A stretch of 64,000 nucleotides of DNA from contig NC_066837.1 of the NCBI RefSeq assembly GCF_001640805.2, forward strand, positions 21,259,341-21,323,340, given 5' to 3'. Positions 40,707 to 51,451 of the stretch are shown here, piece after piece. The stretch is from Lates calcarifer. Taxonomy: Eukaryota; Chordata; Actinopteri; Centropomidae. The stretch's first letter is position 1. Every line of letters begins with the position of its first letter. Under the pieces are notes generated by a model that was not told the origin of the DNA, ran no database searches, and was given only the letters and a program-made list of their open reading frames with translations. The position numbers and the translations under genes are program-made.

Positions 40707-41252
40707 GTAGTAATGCATTACTTACAGGTCACAGTAGTAATTTGCCCACTTTTTCAGCAACAAATAACATGAGGGATTACAATTTGAGATTCAGTAATTA
40801 CATCACAGTTACTAATCCCAGGAATGCTTTGTCATTTTGACATTGTGGAGGTCCAGCTGTCTATGTAAATAAGTCTTATTTACATGTGTGTTTATAGCTG
40901 GCTTGCCAATGTTAGCCACTGGTAAGCCATCATTTAGGAATCACACAGCTTTATTCAGAGTTTGAGGCTCAACTGTGAGGAGCTCTTGAGTGCTGTGTGT
41001 AGTCTAACAATGTGTCCAGACAGAAAGCGCTGCAGCCACGTTTCTCAGTTGGCCATCTCTCTTGCATTCACACATATGTTCTGTTTTAATCAATTGACTT
41101 GCGTATGACTTGTGCAACACTGAAAAGAAAAAAATGTGAAAAGTGAAGCTGCAGAGGCTTTGGAGTTGTTGAAGGGGACTTTTGACCTTTTGCCCATTGC
41201 TGAGTAACAAAGTTAGCATGTAACAAGCAATGTAACTAATTACATTTGATGA
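40707..41252. mobile_element. possible non-autonomous DNA element with GTAATGCATTAC-type ends
   Basis: The left part reads GTAGTAATGCATTACTTACA, then CAGTAGTAATTTGCCCACTT, TTTCAGCAACAAATAACATG and AGGGATTAC. The right part reads GAGTAACAAAGTTAGCATGT and AACAAGCAATGTAACTAATT, roughly the reverse complement of the left tip. I recognise the left part from fish interspersed repeats. No transposase. Confidence 0.5.
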
Positions 41253-44236
41253 TAATTATTCATAATGTGACTCCTGTTCTTTTACAGCACATGCAATGAG
41301 GAACTAACACTCCAGTCTCCTTCACTGATGAAATGTATATACATTCATATTGGGTTATCCAGTCATACACAGGTACAGCCAGTGCCAGTGTTCTGTGCCA
41401 AGTAACAATTGTAAGTGATGTTTATATAACATAGTTAAAATTAGGCATGTGGAGGATAGGGAAGCATCCTAAGCTTTAACACAAGAGTCAGTGTTATCTT
41501 TTGTTAATGTTTAACCATGACAACAGTCTAAATTTTAACCAACAAACTCACCATAGCAATGCTGTGTTTGGCAAGTGGCTTGGAATAAAACACCTTTCCA
41601 GAACAGGCTTTCTCTGTTTAACACAGGATTAAGTTGGCTGTTGAAGCACAAACACTTTGTCAACTATTGTGGCTTTAACAGTTTAAAACGACAAAGTGCC
41701 GGTTGCCCCCCACCTGCCAGAGTGTGAGTTCTGGCCAGAGCGGGAGCATTAAGGAGGACTCACACCAATGCTGGCTGTCCAATCTGCTGGGGTCATGACC
41801 TCAGCTCCGTCCCACCACACTGAGGATCTCATCCCTGCCTGGCCTCAGCTCTGGCCTCGCTCCACATCACTGCTCCGCTTGTTTTTGTGTTGATCAAGGA
41901 GTGCTGAGAAGCCAGTGCTGAAACTAACGTGGATGTGTGCAGTGGATATGTGTGGTGTTTAAATAAAAGTTACGTGAGTGAGTATGCGCCAAAGCCAACA
42001 GATTTGTTCCTGATGTGCCAGGCATACATCTCATTAAGCCTTCACAGTCCATAAGTAATTTACATCACAAAGACAGCATCCATTCTCATTTGACTGCAGA
42101 GGTTTTACACAGTGAATTGCCTCAGAGCAGAGCAAACTGCAAACTGAGCAAAGAGCCAACAGAACAAAATGCTGCTGTTTGCAGAGTTTGTTACTATCAA
42201 AACTAGAGCTGGAAGATGTGTACGAGCCAATTCGACTTCAATTCGCCAACTCTGCAAAACTCAGCAGATGAATATGTTCTTTAAAACTTTGCCATGTAAC
42301 CTGGTGTTTTCAATTTATCCCGTTTTCTCTCCAAGGCCTCTTGGCCTCCATCAGCTTTGGCTTAAGACCAACTCATGGAAATTAAACTTGTCAATTTGAA
42401 ACCGACCCCTCAATCAGACGTCGTCACGGGACGGCTGGAGGAGGAGGGGCAGACAGCTGCCGCCATTAATGTGTCTTTTCTAACAAGAATCTCGAGGTGA
42501 TGTCATGAAAACTGTCACATCCAGATGAAAGTCTGCATGAACCATCAGTGGCACAAAATGAGAACACTCCAAACTTTCTATGTGCTATCATGCTCAGCAC
42601 AAAATTGTAGATAATTTTACTGATCTGTGAAATATGCTGCAACTGAGCAACTAATTATTCAGTTCATATTATGAACATTTCTTTTTTGCTACCATGCTTT
42701 TTTTACAACAGGTGCTGTTTCACAATTTTCTGTTCCCAATCTGCATCCAAATTAAAATTTTAGAGGTTTTTGTGTTTGCTTGTTTTTTTGTTTTGTTTTG
42801 GATTTTTTTTCAATATTTATCAATATTTTCTCATACTGATGGCCAAACTTTTGTTCAATTTCATGTTCTTTACTTAAACATTTGCTGTGCAAAAACCTCA
42901 GGTCTGCATCATGGGCTCCCACAAATGACAACATAATTATATTAAATGATGAATATGATTAAGAAAATATGAATAGAATGAATTCCAAAATTATCAAGGG
43001 CCCCTGTATTTTAGAATTTGTGGGTATTTGATGATTTGAAAGGGCAGTTTTGTCTCAAGCATTTGTTCTTTTCTCATCCTGATCTATAAAGACCAGTCTT
43101 TACAACACACACACACACACTCACACACACACACACACTCACATACAGAACCATGCCCATGTGGTTTGACTGCATGCCTGTGATTACTGACTGTTCACTG
43201 TACATCCCATCCAATTAGAGTTTGAGCTGTGATGACCATCCCTTTCTATGGCCTCCTGCTCCTGCACACACAGTCTCACACACTTGAATGTGGCACCAAA
43301 GGGCACCAGCACTCCAGACCGCCTTCTCTTTTCTCAGCATCCCATAATGCATACAGTAAACACATGTCCAGCCTCATACAGGGGCTGAAACCATGGCAAC
43401 CATGCTCTTGACAAATATATGAAAGACAAGACGGATTCAATGTGCTTGTCAAGCAGGAAACGAGAGCGGGTAGGAGGAGAGAAGAGGAGGGGCAGCCATT
43501 TTTTGCTTTTGTTGGGAGAAGAATCTATTGAGTGGCATTTGGTGTCATGCCAGATTCTCTCCTCCACAGACAGGCACAAAGTAAACTGGATTAGTCATTG
43601 AGAGGCCTTTCTCCCATAACTGACAGCCAAGGAGAGCTGAAAACTTCAAACGCATTCAGGACGTTTCTACCTAAAGACCAGACACTTATTCACATGTTAA
43701 TGCCTTTATCATCACTCCCTGCCGGCATCCATAGCTTTCTGACTGTATGTGCTGTACATGTGAATGGGAAGTGCAGGATTAAAATGGTCAAGAGGCTGAT
43801 TGAATGGGGGCTTTCTCTGTGTTTTGTTGAGCCAAGACCTCTATGGTCTGTAATCATTGTTTCTTCAGGACTGCTACTAGACTGGCACCCTGTGTGCTCA
43901 TATAATGCTGTGCTATTGTGTGGATTTTACTAATTAAAACTGATGCCTGCAACATTTCTGTCAATTGAGAGTTTTTTTCTTTCAGTACTATCAAAAGCTA
44001 ACATGTTTCATCACTACTGAATGTCATTTCAGTCAAAAACCTCAGAAAACAACTGTTTTGTTTGATTATGTTGTAGCTACTTAATCATTAACCGTAGTGC
44101 ATGCATTGAATGCTTGAGAGTCCTAATTACATTTGGAGTATCTCTTTTGTCTAATGTGTACCACAGAAACTCACTAATGAAAGTTTTATTTATGTTTAAT
44201 TTCTACAGTAGCTTTAGTAATGGTGACTGTAACTGA
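41253..44236. other. intergenic, no gene seen
   Basis: Mostly unique sequence. GC-richer at 41700-41880 and 42405-42470. CA microsatellite at 43104-43141 with two TC interruptions. No frame with recognisable domain wording. Confidence 0.55.
43104..43141. repeat. (CA)n microsatellite, interrupted
   Basis: AC/CA run of about 38 bp with TC interruptions. Confidence 0.93.
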
Positions 44237-44598
44237 TCCATTCAACCATTTTCTTCTGCTTATCCGGGGTTAGGACGTGGTGGCAGCAGGCTAAGCAGGG
44301 TGTTCCAGACATCCTTCCCCTCAGCAACATTTTCCAGCTCCTCCTGGGGGATCATCAGGGGTAATCCCTTTAGCAAGTCCTGGGGTCTCCTCCCTATTGG
44401 ATGTGCCCAGCAAAGGAAGACTCCCAGTAGGCATCCTAATCAGATGCCATGAACCACCTCAGCTGGGTCCTTTCGACATGAAGGGGCAGCAGCTTTACTC
44501 CGAGCTCCCTCCTCACCCTATCTCTAAGGCTGACGCCCTAACACCCTGTAGAGAAAGCTCATTTTGGCTGCTTGTGTCCACAATCTCATTCTCTGTGA
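44237..44598 (-). mobile_element. LINE ORF2 C-terminal fragment, decayed
   Basis: On the minus strand this is the end of a non-LTR retrotransposon common in teleosts (L2/Rex1-like). Translating the minus strand in pieces gives fragments such as AAKMSFLYRV and EELENVAEGKDVWNTLLSLL followed by PPRP, matching the usual post-reverse-transcriptase wording (intact copies read roughly EMSFLRRVAGLSLRDR... and EELEEVAGEREVW...). Frames are broken by stops and shifts, so it is inactive. The + strand start, CCATTCAACCATTTTCTTC / TGCTTATCCGGGGTTAGG, is the element's 3' end. Confidence 0.8.
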
Positions 44599-44779
44599 GT
44601 ATGTTAGTCTGAATCTAATGTGATTGTTAAAATAGTTATACTAGAATGAGTTAAAGGGTATTTTAACAGATTTGAGTTCTCTTTCAACCTCTGGTAAACA
44701 GCACTGTCTGTCACTGAGCTGCAGCATTTCTGATCCATTGATAATAAAACAGATGATCATTTTGGCCATGAGAAAATAT

Positions 44780-44806
44780 TTGATCCATTCATGATTAATG
44801 GATCAA
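44780..44806. repeat. inverted repeat TTGATCCATT / AATGGATCAA
   Basis: Two perfect 10-bp arms separated by 7 bases (CATGATT). A further GATCCATT occurs 40 bp upstream (about 44733). Confidence 0.8.
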
Positions 44807-44868
44807 GATGTTTAATGAAAATGTTTTCTCTGCACAGAATGCACCATCTAGCTTAATGAATCCTCAAC

Positions 44869-44871
<3 letters not shown>

Positions 44872-44914
<43 letters not shown>
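44872..44914. repeat. (GT)21 microsatellite
   Basis: Uninterrupted GT run of about 43 bp, followed 75 bp later by CA-rich sequence on the same strand (44985-45045 and 45103-45118). Confidence 0.97.
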
Positions 44915-44915
<1 letters not shown>

Positions 44916-45359
44916 CCCTCTAAGAAACCAGCTGCCCAGGGGAAAAGGAGTGAACTGATAACAGGGACCCTCCACCCCCCAAAAAACACATCACACACAC
45001 ACATCACACATCCAGCCCCTACTCTACTAACCCACACACACCTTAAACCTCCCAAATCTCCTGTTTATCCTGTTTACAGGACCCTGCTCCAAATTACCAC
45101 CATAAACACACACACACTGGCAACTCAAACACATCTCCAAAAAATGTTTTTCACTCAGCGAGAAATCCAAATCCAATCCAGAGTGGTTAGACTGTAAATC
45201 TTTTATATACTGTAAACTACCTAACTTTAAATAGGAATAGTTTTTACTCAACACTTTCCCCTTTTATGATCTAACAGCATTCGGCTGCTCTTGAGAATTT
45301 TTCCACATGTTGATTAATGTGTGTTTACACTGTACATTTCGAGCCTCTCATACAGACCC

Positions 45360-46010
45360 AGCAGTGATTGTGAACTACTGTTTATCTAAGCCCAGTGGAG
45401 GGAAACCTTTCATCTGCCCTGCCACCATAAAGTAAAACTCAGCACTAGAGTCAAACTGCTGGACAAACACAATAAACTCCGGACCACAAGGCAATCTCCA
45501 CTCATAGATCCTAACAGGAAAGTCTGGATCTGCCGTCACTTTGGAGATTAGTGAAAAGATTAGCCTGTATTTATTTGGGTTCATTTTTACACGGAAGGTC
45601 ATGAAAGACGTTAATAAAGTGTTTGTGTGCGCTTGGTTTAAGTGCCGTGACACACCTGCTGATGAAAGATGATTATTAAAATGGACAGAGCGTATGTATT
45701 TTATACTCTTTGGTTCATGCATATATTTTAACTTGTGTGTTGTTCTCCTCTAAGACTGTTTTAACTCTGCAAACCATGAGTGGAAGCATGGCAGGAAAAC
45801 AGCAGGTTTTATCAGAGGGCAAAAAAACACTCGGATGCTTTTCTTCTCTCATTAAAAACCTAATTAGTTCCTATTTAACCACATCCTTATACATCCAGTT
45901 CCGTTTTAAAAGAGACAAACACTATTATTGCACCTAATAATCTTTATTTGGGCAATTGCTTAATTCAGATAGGATGCTGTGGCGAGTGTTGCATGTGCAG
46001 ACCTGATGCA
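45360..46010. promoter_or_regulatory. candidate upstream regulatory blocks
   Basis: Two complex blocks about 3.4-4 kb before the start codon. The first (45360-45700) includes CCACCATAAAGTAAAAC, GGACCACAAGGCAATC (Runx-like ACCACA), GGAAGGTCATGAAAG, GACGTTAATAAAGTG and GATGATTATTAAAATGG. The second (45790-46010) includes TCATTAAAAACCTAATTAG, TTATTGCACCTAATAATC and GGCAATTGCTTAATTCAG. Enhancer role is inferred. Confidence 0.3.
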
Positions 46011-48534
46011 GACCAAACACTCGTCTGCTCTCCATCACATCCCTCATCATGGAAGCCATTTGTGCAAGTTTGTCTATCTGAACTGGTCCACAACAAAGAC
46101 CTGGCAGCTCCACTGCCTGTAACCCTATACAGGGACATGAAACACTGACCTTTGACCCCACGTGTGATACAAGTGGCAGTGTTGTCCCACAGCTCTGTGG
46201 TAAATGTGCCAGACACATTCCCGGGCTCCATCGCAGCAGCGCTCCTGTGGCGTGTTAGCGCCGGAGCGCTTAAAACACTTCTGACATTTGTTTTTGTGTC
46301 TCAGTAAATACAAGCCTCAGTGCTGTGATGATAAGATTGACAAGGTTTTAGGTAGTTTGGGATTTGGGGTTTATCTGAGCTCACATGTAAATATTAGTGT
46401 TTGCATGAAACATAATACAGCCTTATTTTACACTGCCAAACATCCCATCATAGAGACATTACATCCATGGAGGAAATCCAAACACGGCTGTATGTTAAAG
46501 GTGTGGAGCTCATAGCTTCACTGTGATGGACTGTGTTTAATCAAATCAAACCTTAAAAACCCACATGTTTCCCAACCCTGCTTAAAATGCCCATATTATG
46601 TTCCTTGTTCCTTCCTATGTTCCAAAGCCCATATTCTAATACACAGATTACTGCATTAAACTGAAAAGTGTGTGGTACTTCCCACAGTAAAAAATTACAT
46701 TTTAAAAATGTATCAGCAAACAGTGTCGTGATTACTCTTGATAACAGATGAGGATGTGCTGGTCCTTTGACCAAAATGTTTACTTTTTGTTTTTTACCTT
46801 TTTCTCAGTCTGCGGACAAAATTTTCTATGAAACGAGCTGTCACACACTCACAAAACCTGGATTCAGGAGCACATACCCTTTCACAATTCTTTTACACTG
46901 GATATTCCAGTGCAAACTGCTCACCGTGTTGTCTGTGGTTTATCCAGAATAAGTGGGACAGTTTTCTTAAAAGCAATGCTGCTGATATATTTTTAATGAT
47001 CCATCCTTTATTTCATGGTGGCAACAGAAATGTCCAAAGCAGATGTTTTGAAATCTGGGAAAATAAAATCACATCTATCTGCATGATACCAAGATAAAAG
47101 TGATAAGTTTGAAAAAATGAACTACACATTCGTACAGACAAATAAAGCAGCTGTTTGCCTCTATGGTAATAAACTGTAAACTGAAATTCTTTACTGTTAC
47201 TTTGACCATAAAACAACAAAAATGCATCATTTGTCAAAAAAAATTAAGTAAATTCCACCAAGATAGTTTGATGTTGTTTCTTTACAGTTCAGTTTTAATT
47301 CTCCTCTGTTTATGGTAGTTATTGTGGATAACTCTCTGGCTAATGGTTAACACCCTCTCAGGTTTACGGCCTTCAGCAGGACTCAGGCCTGCAAGTACTC
47401 TCTCAGCACGCTGCCATGGTATGGGCCTGTAAACTGCAGGGGAGGAGTTTCAGTGTATGAATTGACAGGCAGTCTTTAACAGTGTATGGTTTTATTACTG
47501 GTGGTAGGGGGCTGCAGATGAGGGGTGGGGGGTGGAGGGGGGATGTTGAATCACCTCCAACGACAGAGAAGGCGTCAAGTTGTGGCATGAAGAACAGTTT
47601 CAGTTTACCAGCTGCTGACTTTAAATACGCCAGAACAGAGACAAAAACATGCATAATTGCACACGCATGTACGGACATGTACATACATGCATATACTAAA
47701 TGCTCAGCCACATCTACACACACATCTGTGTCCTGTTACATTGTTGCTCACTGTTGGAAGTTCTCCACCAGATCATCAGTTAGACTAAGTGCTCCAGAAA
47801 CATTTGAGAGCTTACATCTGTCTGAAGGCGTGTATTTATCCTCCCACCTGTTACAACAGCCACTCTAGTAATAAAAGAGATCAAATCAATGCTTTACCCC
47901 TGAAGTTTTTGGTAAAAGTTGTAAGTAAAGTAAAAATTGTTTTGTTTTGTTTTTTTACATTAATCGTATCAGCTGTTTAAGTGGACAAAAACTTAAGTCA
48001 GGACATCAGTTTAACAACATGCAGTTTGACTCCATCAGAGGAGAAATTTCCCTCACTGGCCATTACCTTGGTAGATCATATTATGATATGAAAATTCATA
48101 TTATTTTTGCCTCTAGCCCAGAGAAAGAATATCTCATATTCCTCTATCACTGGGTCATTTTCACCAATTATTTCATTTATATTTTCCAGCAAATTCTGCC
48201 TATTACATTTATTTGCTGCTTTTTCTCTATAAGATGAAACTTGCTATGACTGTAACGATGATATTATTTTAAAGTTCCTTCATAGAACAGGTTCTTTCCT
48301 CACACTGATTTGTTGATAGAACATAAACCTCTGATGAGCAGTGCCCTGCCTTTACAGACCAAAATAATGAAGAAAGCAAAAATCATTCTTGAGCCAATTA
48401 CTGTACTCCTTCTATGTAGTGTTTGGCAATCATGGCATCCCATCAGTGAAGCTTCACTTCCACTTCCAGCTTCTTTTTAATCATCTTTCACCGACAGAAA
48501 AGACCCGCAGAGTCACAGAAGTCTGACACAGTTC
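46011..48534. other. upstream flank, little recognisable
   Basis: Unique sequence of mixed composition. A small GC-rich point at 46215-46270 (GTGGCGTGTTAGCGCCGGAGCGC) and a G-rich run at 47507-47542 stand out. No exon-like frame on either strand. Confidence 0.5.
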
Positions 48535-48720
48535 AGATCAGGATCTGCAATTATCCTCCTGTTTATTCAACACAGCCTTTTCCTTTCTCCTATTAATGGA
48601 ACAATTGTGAAGTCTTAGCAGTCCTTTAATGGTTTCATTACAGAGCGAACAATAAAAGTCCAGAGGAGCCCAATAAAGACATGAACCAGGCGTTATGGAT
48701 GAGAGCCCAGACAGATGACG
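48535..48720. promoter_or_regulatory. candidate proximal regulatory element
   Basis: A repeat-free block 0.65-0.85 kb before the start codon. It contains ATTAATGG, GGAACAATTGTG, CTTTAATGG, GAACAATAAAAG and CCCAATAAAG, which are Sox- and homeodomain-like words. Position and composition suggest a proximal enhancer or promoter element. No conservation test could be run. Confidence 0.3.
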
Positions 48721-48846
48721 GGGAGTCAGCAGGCGGGAAAAAGAGACACAGAGATGTAGCCAGAGAGGTACAGAGAGAGGGTGGGGGTCTGTGTCCCGGT
48801 AAACAATAACACAACACGACACGGTGGAAGATGCATGTACTCTGTA

Positions 48847-48872
48847 TGTGTGTGTGTGTGTGTGTGTGTGTG
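48847..48872. repeat. (TG)13 microsatellite near the promoter
   Basis: TG run of about 26 bp, about 510 bp before the start codon, interrupting the purine-rich tract. Confidence 0.95.
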
Positions 48873-49238
48873 GTGGCAGATGGAAAGAGGAGGCAAAGAG
48901 AATACACTGAAAAATGGAAAAGGAGGATAGAAAAAAGAGACACAGAAGATGTAATAGGGATGAAATAGACAAAAAAGGTGAGAGACCGGGAGAGAATAAC
49001 TAAAAGAAATCAGATGAGAGAGAGAGAGAGAGAAAGAGAGAAATCCCTTCAAACTTTCTCCTTGATTCTGAGCCAACACATTTACAATCGAGGAAGTCTC
49101 TACTGACTCGCCACTGCTCCCTCCCTCCTTCCCCCTCCCCTCCCCTCCCCTGCTCTCACCTCCTCTCCTCTCATGCTGGGACCCCCCTCCCTCCTGAGAA
49201 AGTGGGACTCCCTCTCCCCTCCCTCCTTCTTCCTCTCC

Positions 49239-49259
49239 CTCTCTCTCTCTCTCTCTCTC
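49239..49259. repeat. (CT)n run immediately before the likely 5' UTR
   Basis: CT dinucleotides ending about 120 bp before the ATG. It continues a longer C/T-rich tract from about 49110. Confidence 0.95.
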
Positions 49260-49264
49260 CCATC

Positions 49265-49378
49265 TGAGGCTTTAACTCAGCGCAGAGCGGAGCTGGCCGT
49301 CACAGTTGTGCCCTGGATTGTAGGAGAGGGAGAGAGAAAAGAGAAAGCAGCCCTCCTGCAGCCTGTTAGCCCACCACC
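49265..49378 (+). promoter_or_regulatory. cxcl12a: likely 5' UTR / core promoter boundary of cxcl12a
   Basis: GC-richer sequence (GCGCAGAGCGGAGC, then GGAGAGGGAGAGAGAAAAG) lies between a CT dinucleotide run and the start codon. I see no TATA box at a sensible distance, so a TATA-less start is likely. The exact transcription start cannot be read from sequence; if it lies upstream of 49173, an overlapping upstream ORF would be included. Confidence 0.4.
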
Positions 49379-49445
49379 ATGGATGTCAAACTGCTGGCAC
49401 TGATGGCTCTGCTGGCCGTGGCCACACATGTACCAACCTCCAGTG
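49379..49445 (+). CDS. cxcl12a: cxcl12a coding exon 1: start codon and signal peptide
   Basis: The ATG at 49379 lies in a strong Kozak context (CACCACCATGG). The exon encodes 22 residues beginning MDVKLLALMALLAVA, a typical cleavable leader, plus the first base of an alanine codon. The donor GTGAGT starts at 49446 and matches the consensus well. The intron is phase 1, as in other CXCL12 genes. Confidence 0.95.
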
Positions 49446-51399
49446 GTGAGTACAGGAGAGGGACAATAGACTGATCATTATTGAGAACTTTTGATAGATG
49501 TTTCTGTTGGAGAAATTTTGTTACATGAGACGTTTTACTGTCAAGAACCGGGAAGGAATTTTGTTGCTTGGATGATGTGAATGCTTGGATGCTTGATTTA
49601 TTTTGACTTCATGCTTTCACTTCTTTCTCCGTTGTGAAAGCTTAACTTTTGACATTGCTGTTATAGTCATTTGTGAGGTTTTATTCCTCCATATTTTCCA
49701 TGGTTTGAATCTTGATGAGTTTCACTTGTTGAAGACTAGAGAAATCTTTCTGACAAATCTTCTTGTGTTGTTGCACTTCTGGCTGTGACTTTTATATCTG
49801 GCTTTGTTTCTATGTTGTTACATCTCATGAAAAATAATGAGCAGAGAGTAGACTTTTATTATATAATGATTTATCTGCATTAAATGTTTACAGTAGAGCT
49901 GGAAAAGTTAGTTGATTAACTGATTAGTCCAAAATGAATCTGCAGTTACTTTTGAGATTGATTAACAGTTTTAAGCCATTTTTTTAAGGAACAGTGCCAA
50001 AAATTAACAGATTCTGATTCATCAAGTGAATCTTTGCTGGTTTTTTGAGATCTCTGTCTTTAGGTTTTGGACTGTCTCACAAAACAAGCAACTTGAAGAA
50101 ATATGAAAAACATAATCAGAATATGAATCAGTTATGAAAATAATAATTAGTTGTAGTGAGCCTTGATTGCTGGTATAGAGGTTGAATTACAACATACTAA
50201 CTGTAATCTGCAACATACTATCACTGCTGAAATAGTGAAACAGTTTGGTAACACTCTTTTCTTTTAATGAGCAGTAATCAAGGTGAAAAATTTCCATTAC
50301 TTACAATATTCAGTATTTTGAGATAAAATCCTTGGTGTACTGGAGGTGGAGTGTAGTTTTGACCCCATATTAATCTCCCGCGTGTTAACCTTGGTAGGGG
50401 ACAAATCAGGGGTGTTGAGTCGCCTGGTCTGTGTTATGTTAAGCTTGTTGTTTCGGCCCCAGTAAGACCCCTGATTGCGTATTAAAGAGTTAGGTCTAAA
50501 TGTGTGTATTTGTCTTTTCTCCTTGCTTTCTTTTAATTAGTTTCTAATTAGGGATAAACAATGCGGTGGTGATAGCATTGGCTGCTCGCTTCTGGCCCCG
50601 GTGCTGCATGCTGCATAATGATCCCTTAGTTTGCATGAGAAAAGACTTTGGGTCTTTTGGGTGTCGAATCATTAGGCTGATATTACTGAGGATTTAGCCA
50701 TTTGTGGCAGGACATTTGGTGTTGCATTATAAACATGCATATCAATAGGGATATGCTGAACCCTAGAACAAAGGTCTGTTAGTTACACTTGATGCACTTG
50801 ATTTTGTTGATCTGTGTGTTTATCTGGGGAGGAAATGGCTGATACAAAGAATGAATGGTTGGAATTTTCTAAATAGCTATGAAATCAGCATCTGCTCTGT
50901 GAGCTTTTATCATTTCTTGACACCCATTACAGCTTTAGTTTAGCATTTTTTTTTTTATTATTATCCAAACCCAGAGCATTATAGGTTAAATTCAAGGCTA
51001 GTGGGCTGGGTTTTTTGTTTCATTTAAAGTTTTATTGCATAATGTTTCCTCTCATCCTTGCCCTGACATTTTTACAATTTCCACCAATTCTTTTGAAACT
51101 CTGCTGTATGTTAGGAGGGCAGATACGTGCAGAACTGCAGTCAGTTTGTAATTGCCTGTATTTGGAGTTATTCGTGTGCATCTGTGATTCTCTGGGCCCC
51201 TGAAAGCCTCCATGGAGGCACAGGGGTGATTTGTAATCATTTTAAGAATGTACTTGAGGTGATTTCCACAGAGGCCATTGATGCCGTCTGAGCTGCAGAG
51301 TGCTCCTTCATAAAAGAGCCGAATATTGGAAATTGAATGTTGAGGACCCTTGTCCTTCAGAGTGGCTGGGCTGAATGCTCCGGGAGTTAAAAGCTAAAA

Positions 51400-51451
<52 letters not shown>

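Larger units (their letters stand above)
48720..49264. promoter_or_regulatory. purine-rich to pyrimidine-rich tract just upstream of cxcl12a
   Basis: From about 48720 to 49055 the + strand is strongly purine-rich (GA runs at 49014-49033, interrupted by a GT repeat at 48847-48872). From about 49110 to 49260 it switches to C/T-rich sequence ending in a (CT)n run at 49239-49259. Such tracts are common next to promoters and can form triplex or S1-sensitive structures. A GAGA-type or Sp/Klf-bound promoter region is plausible but unproven. Confidence 0.4.

Noticed and set aside
44808..45197. 129-codon + strand frame
   Set aside because: It is driven by the GT and CA microsatellites, which keep frames open. 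Not a gene.
47482..47868. 128-codon + strand open frame with a G-rich start
   Set aside because: Low-complexity, overlaps simple GGGG/TGCA sequence, no splice signals, no homology.
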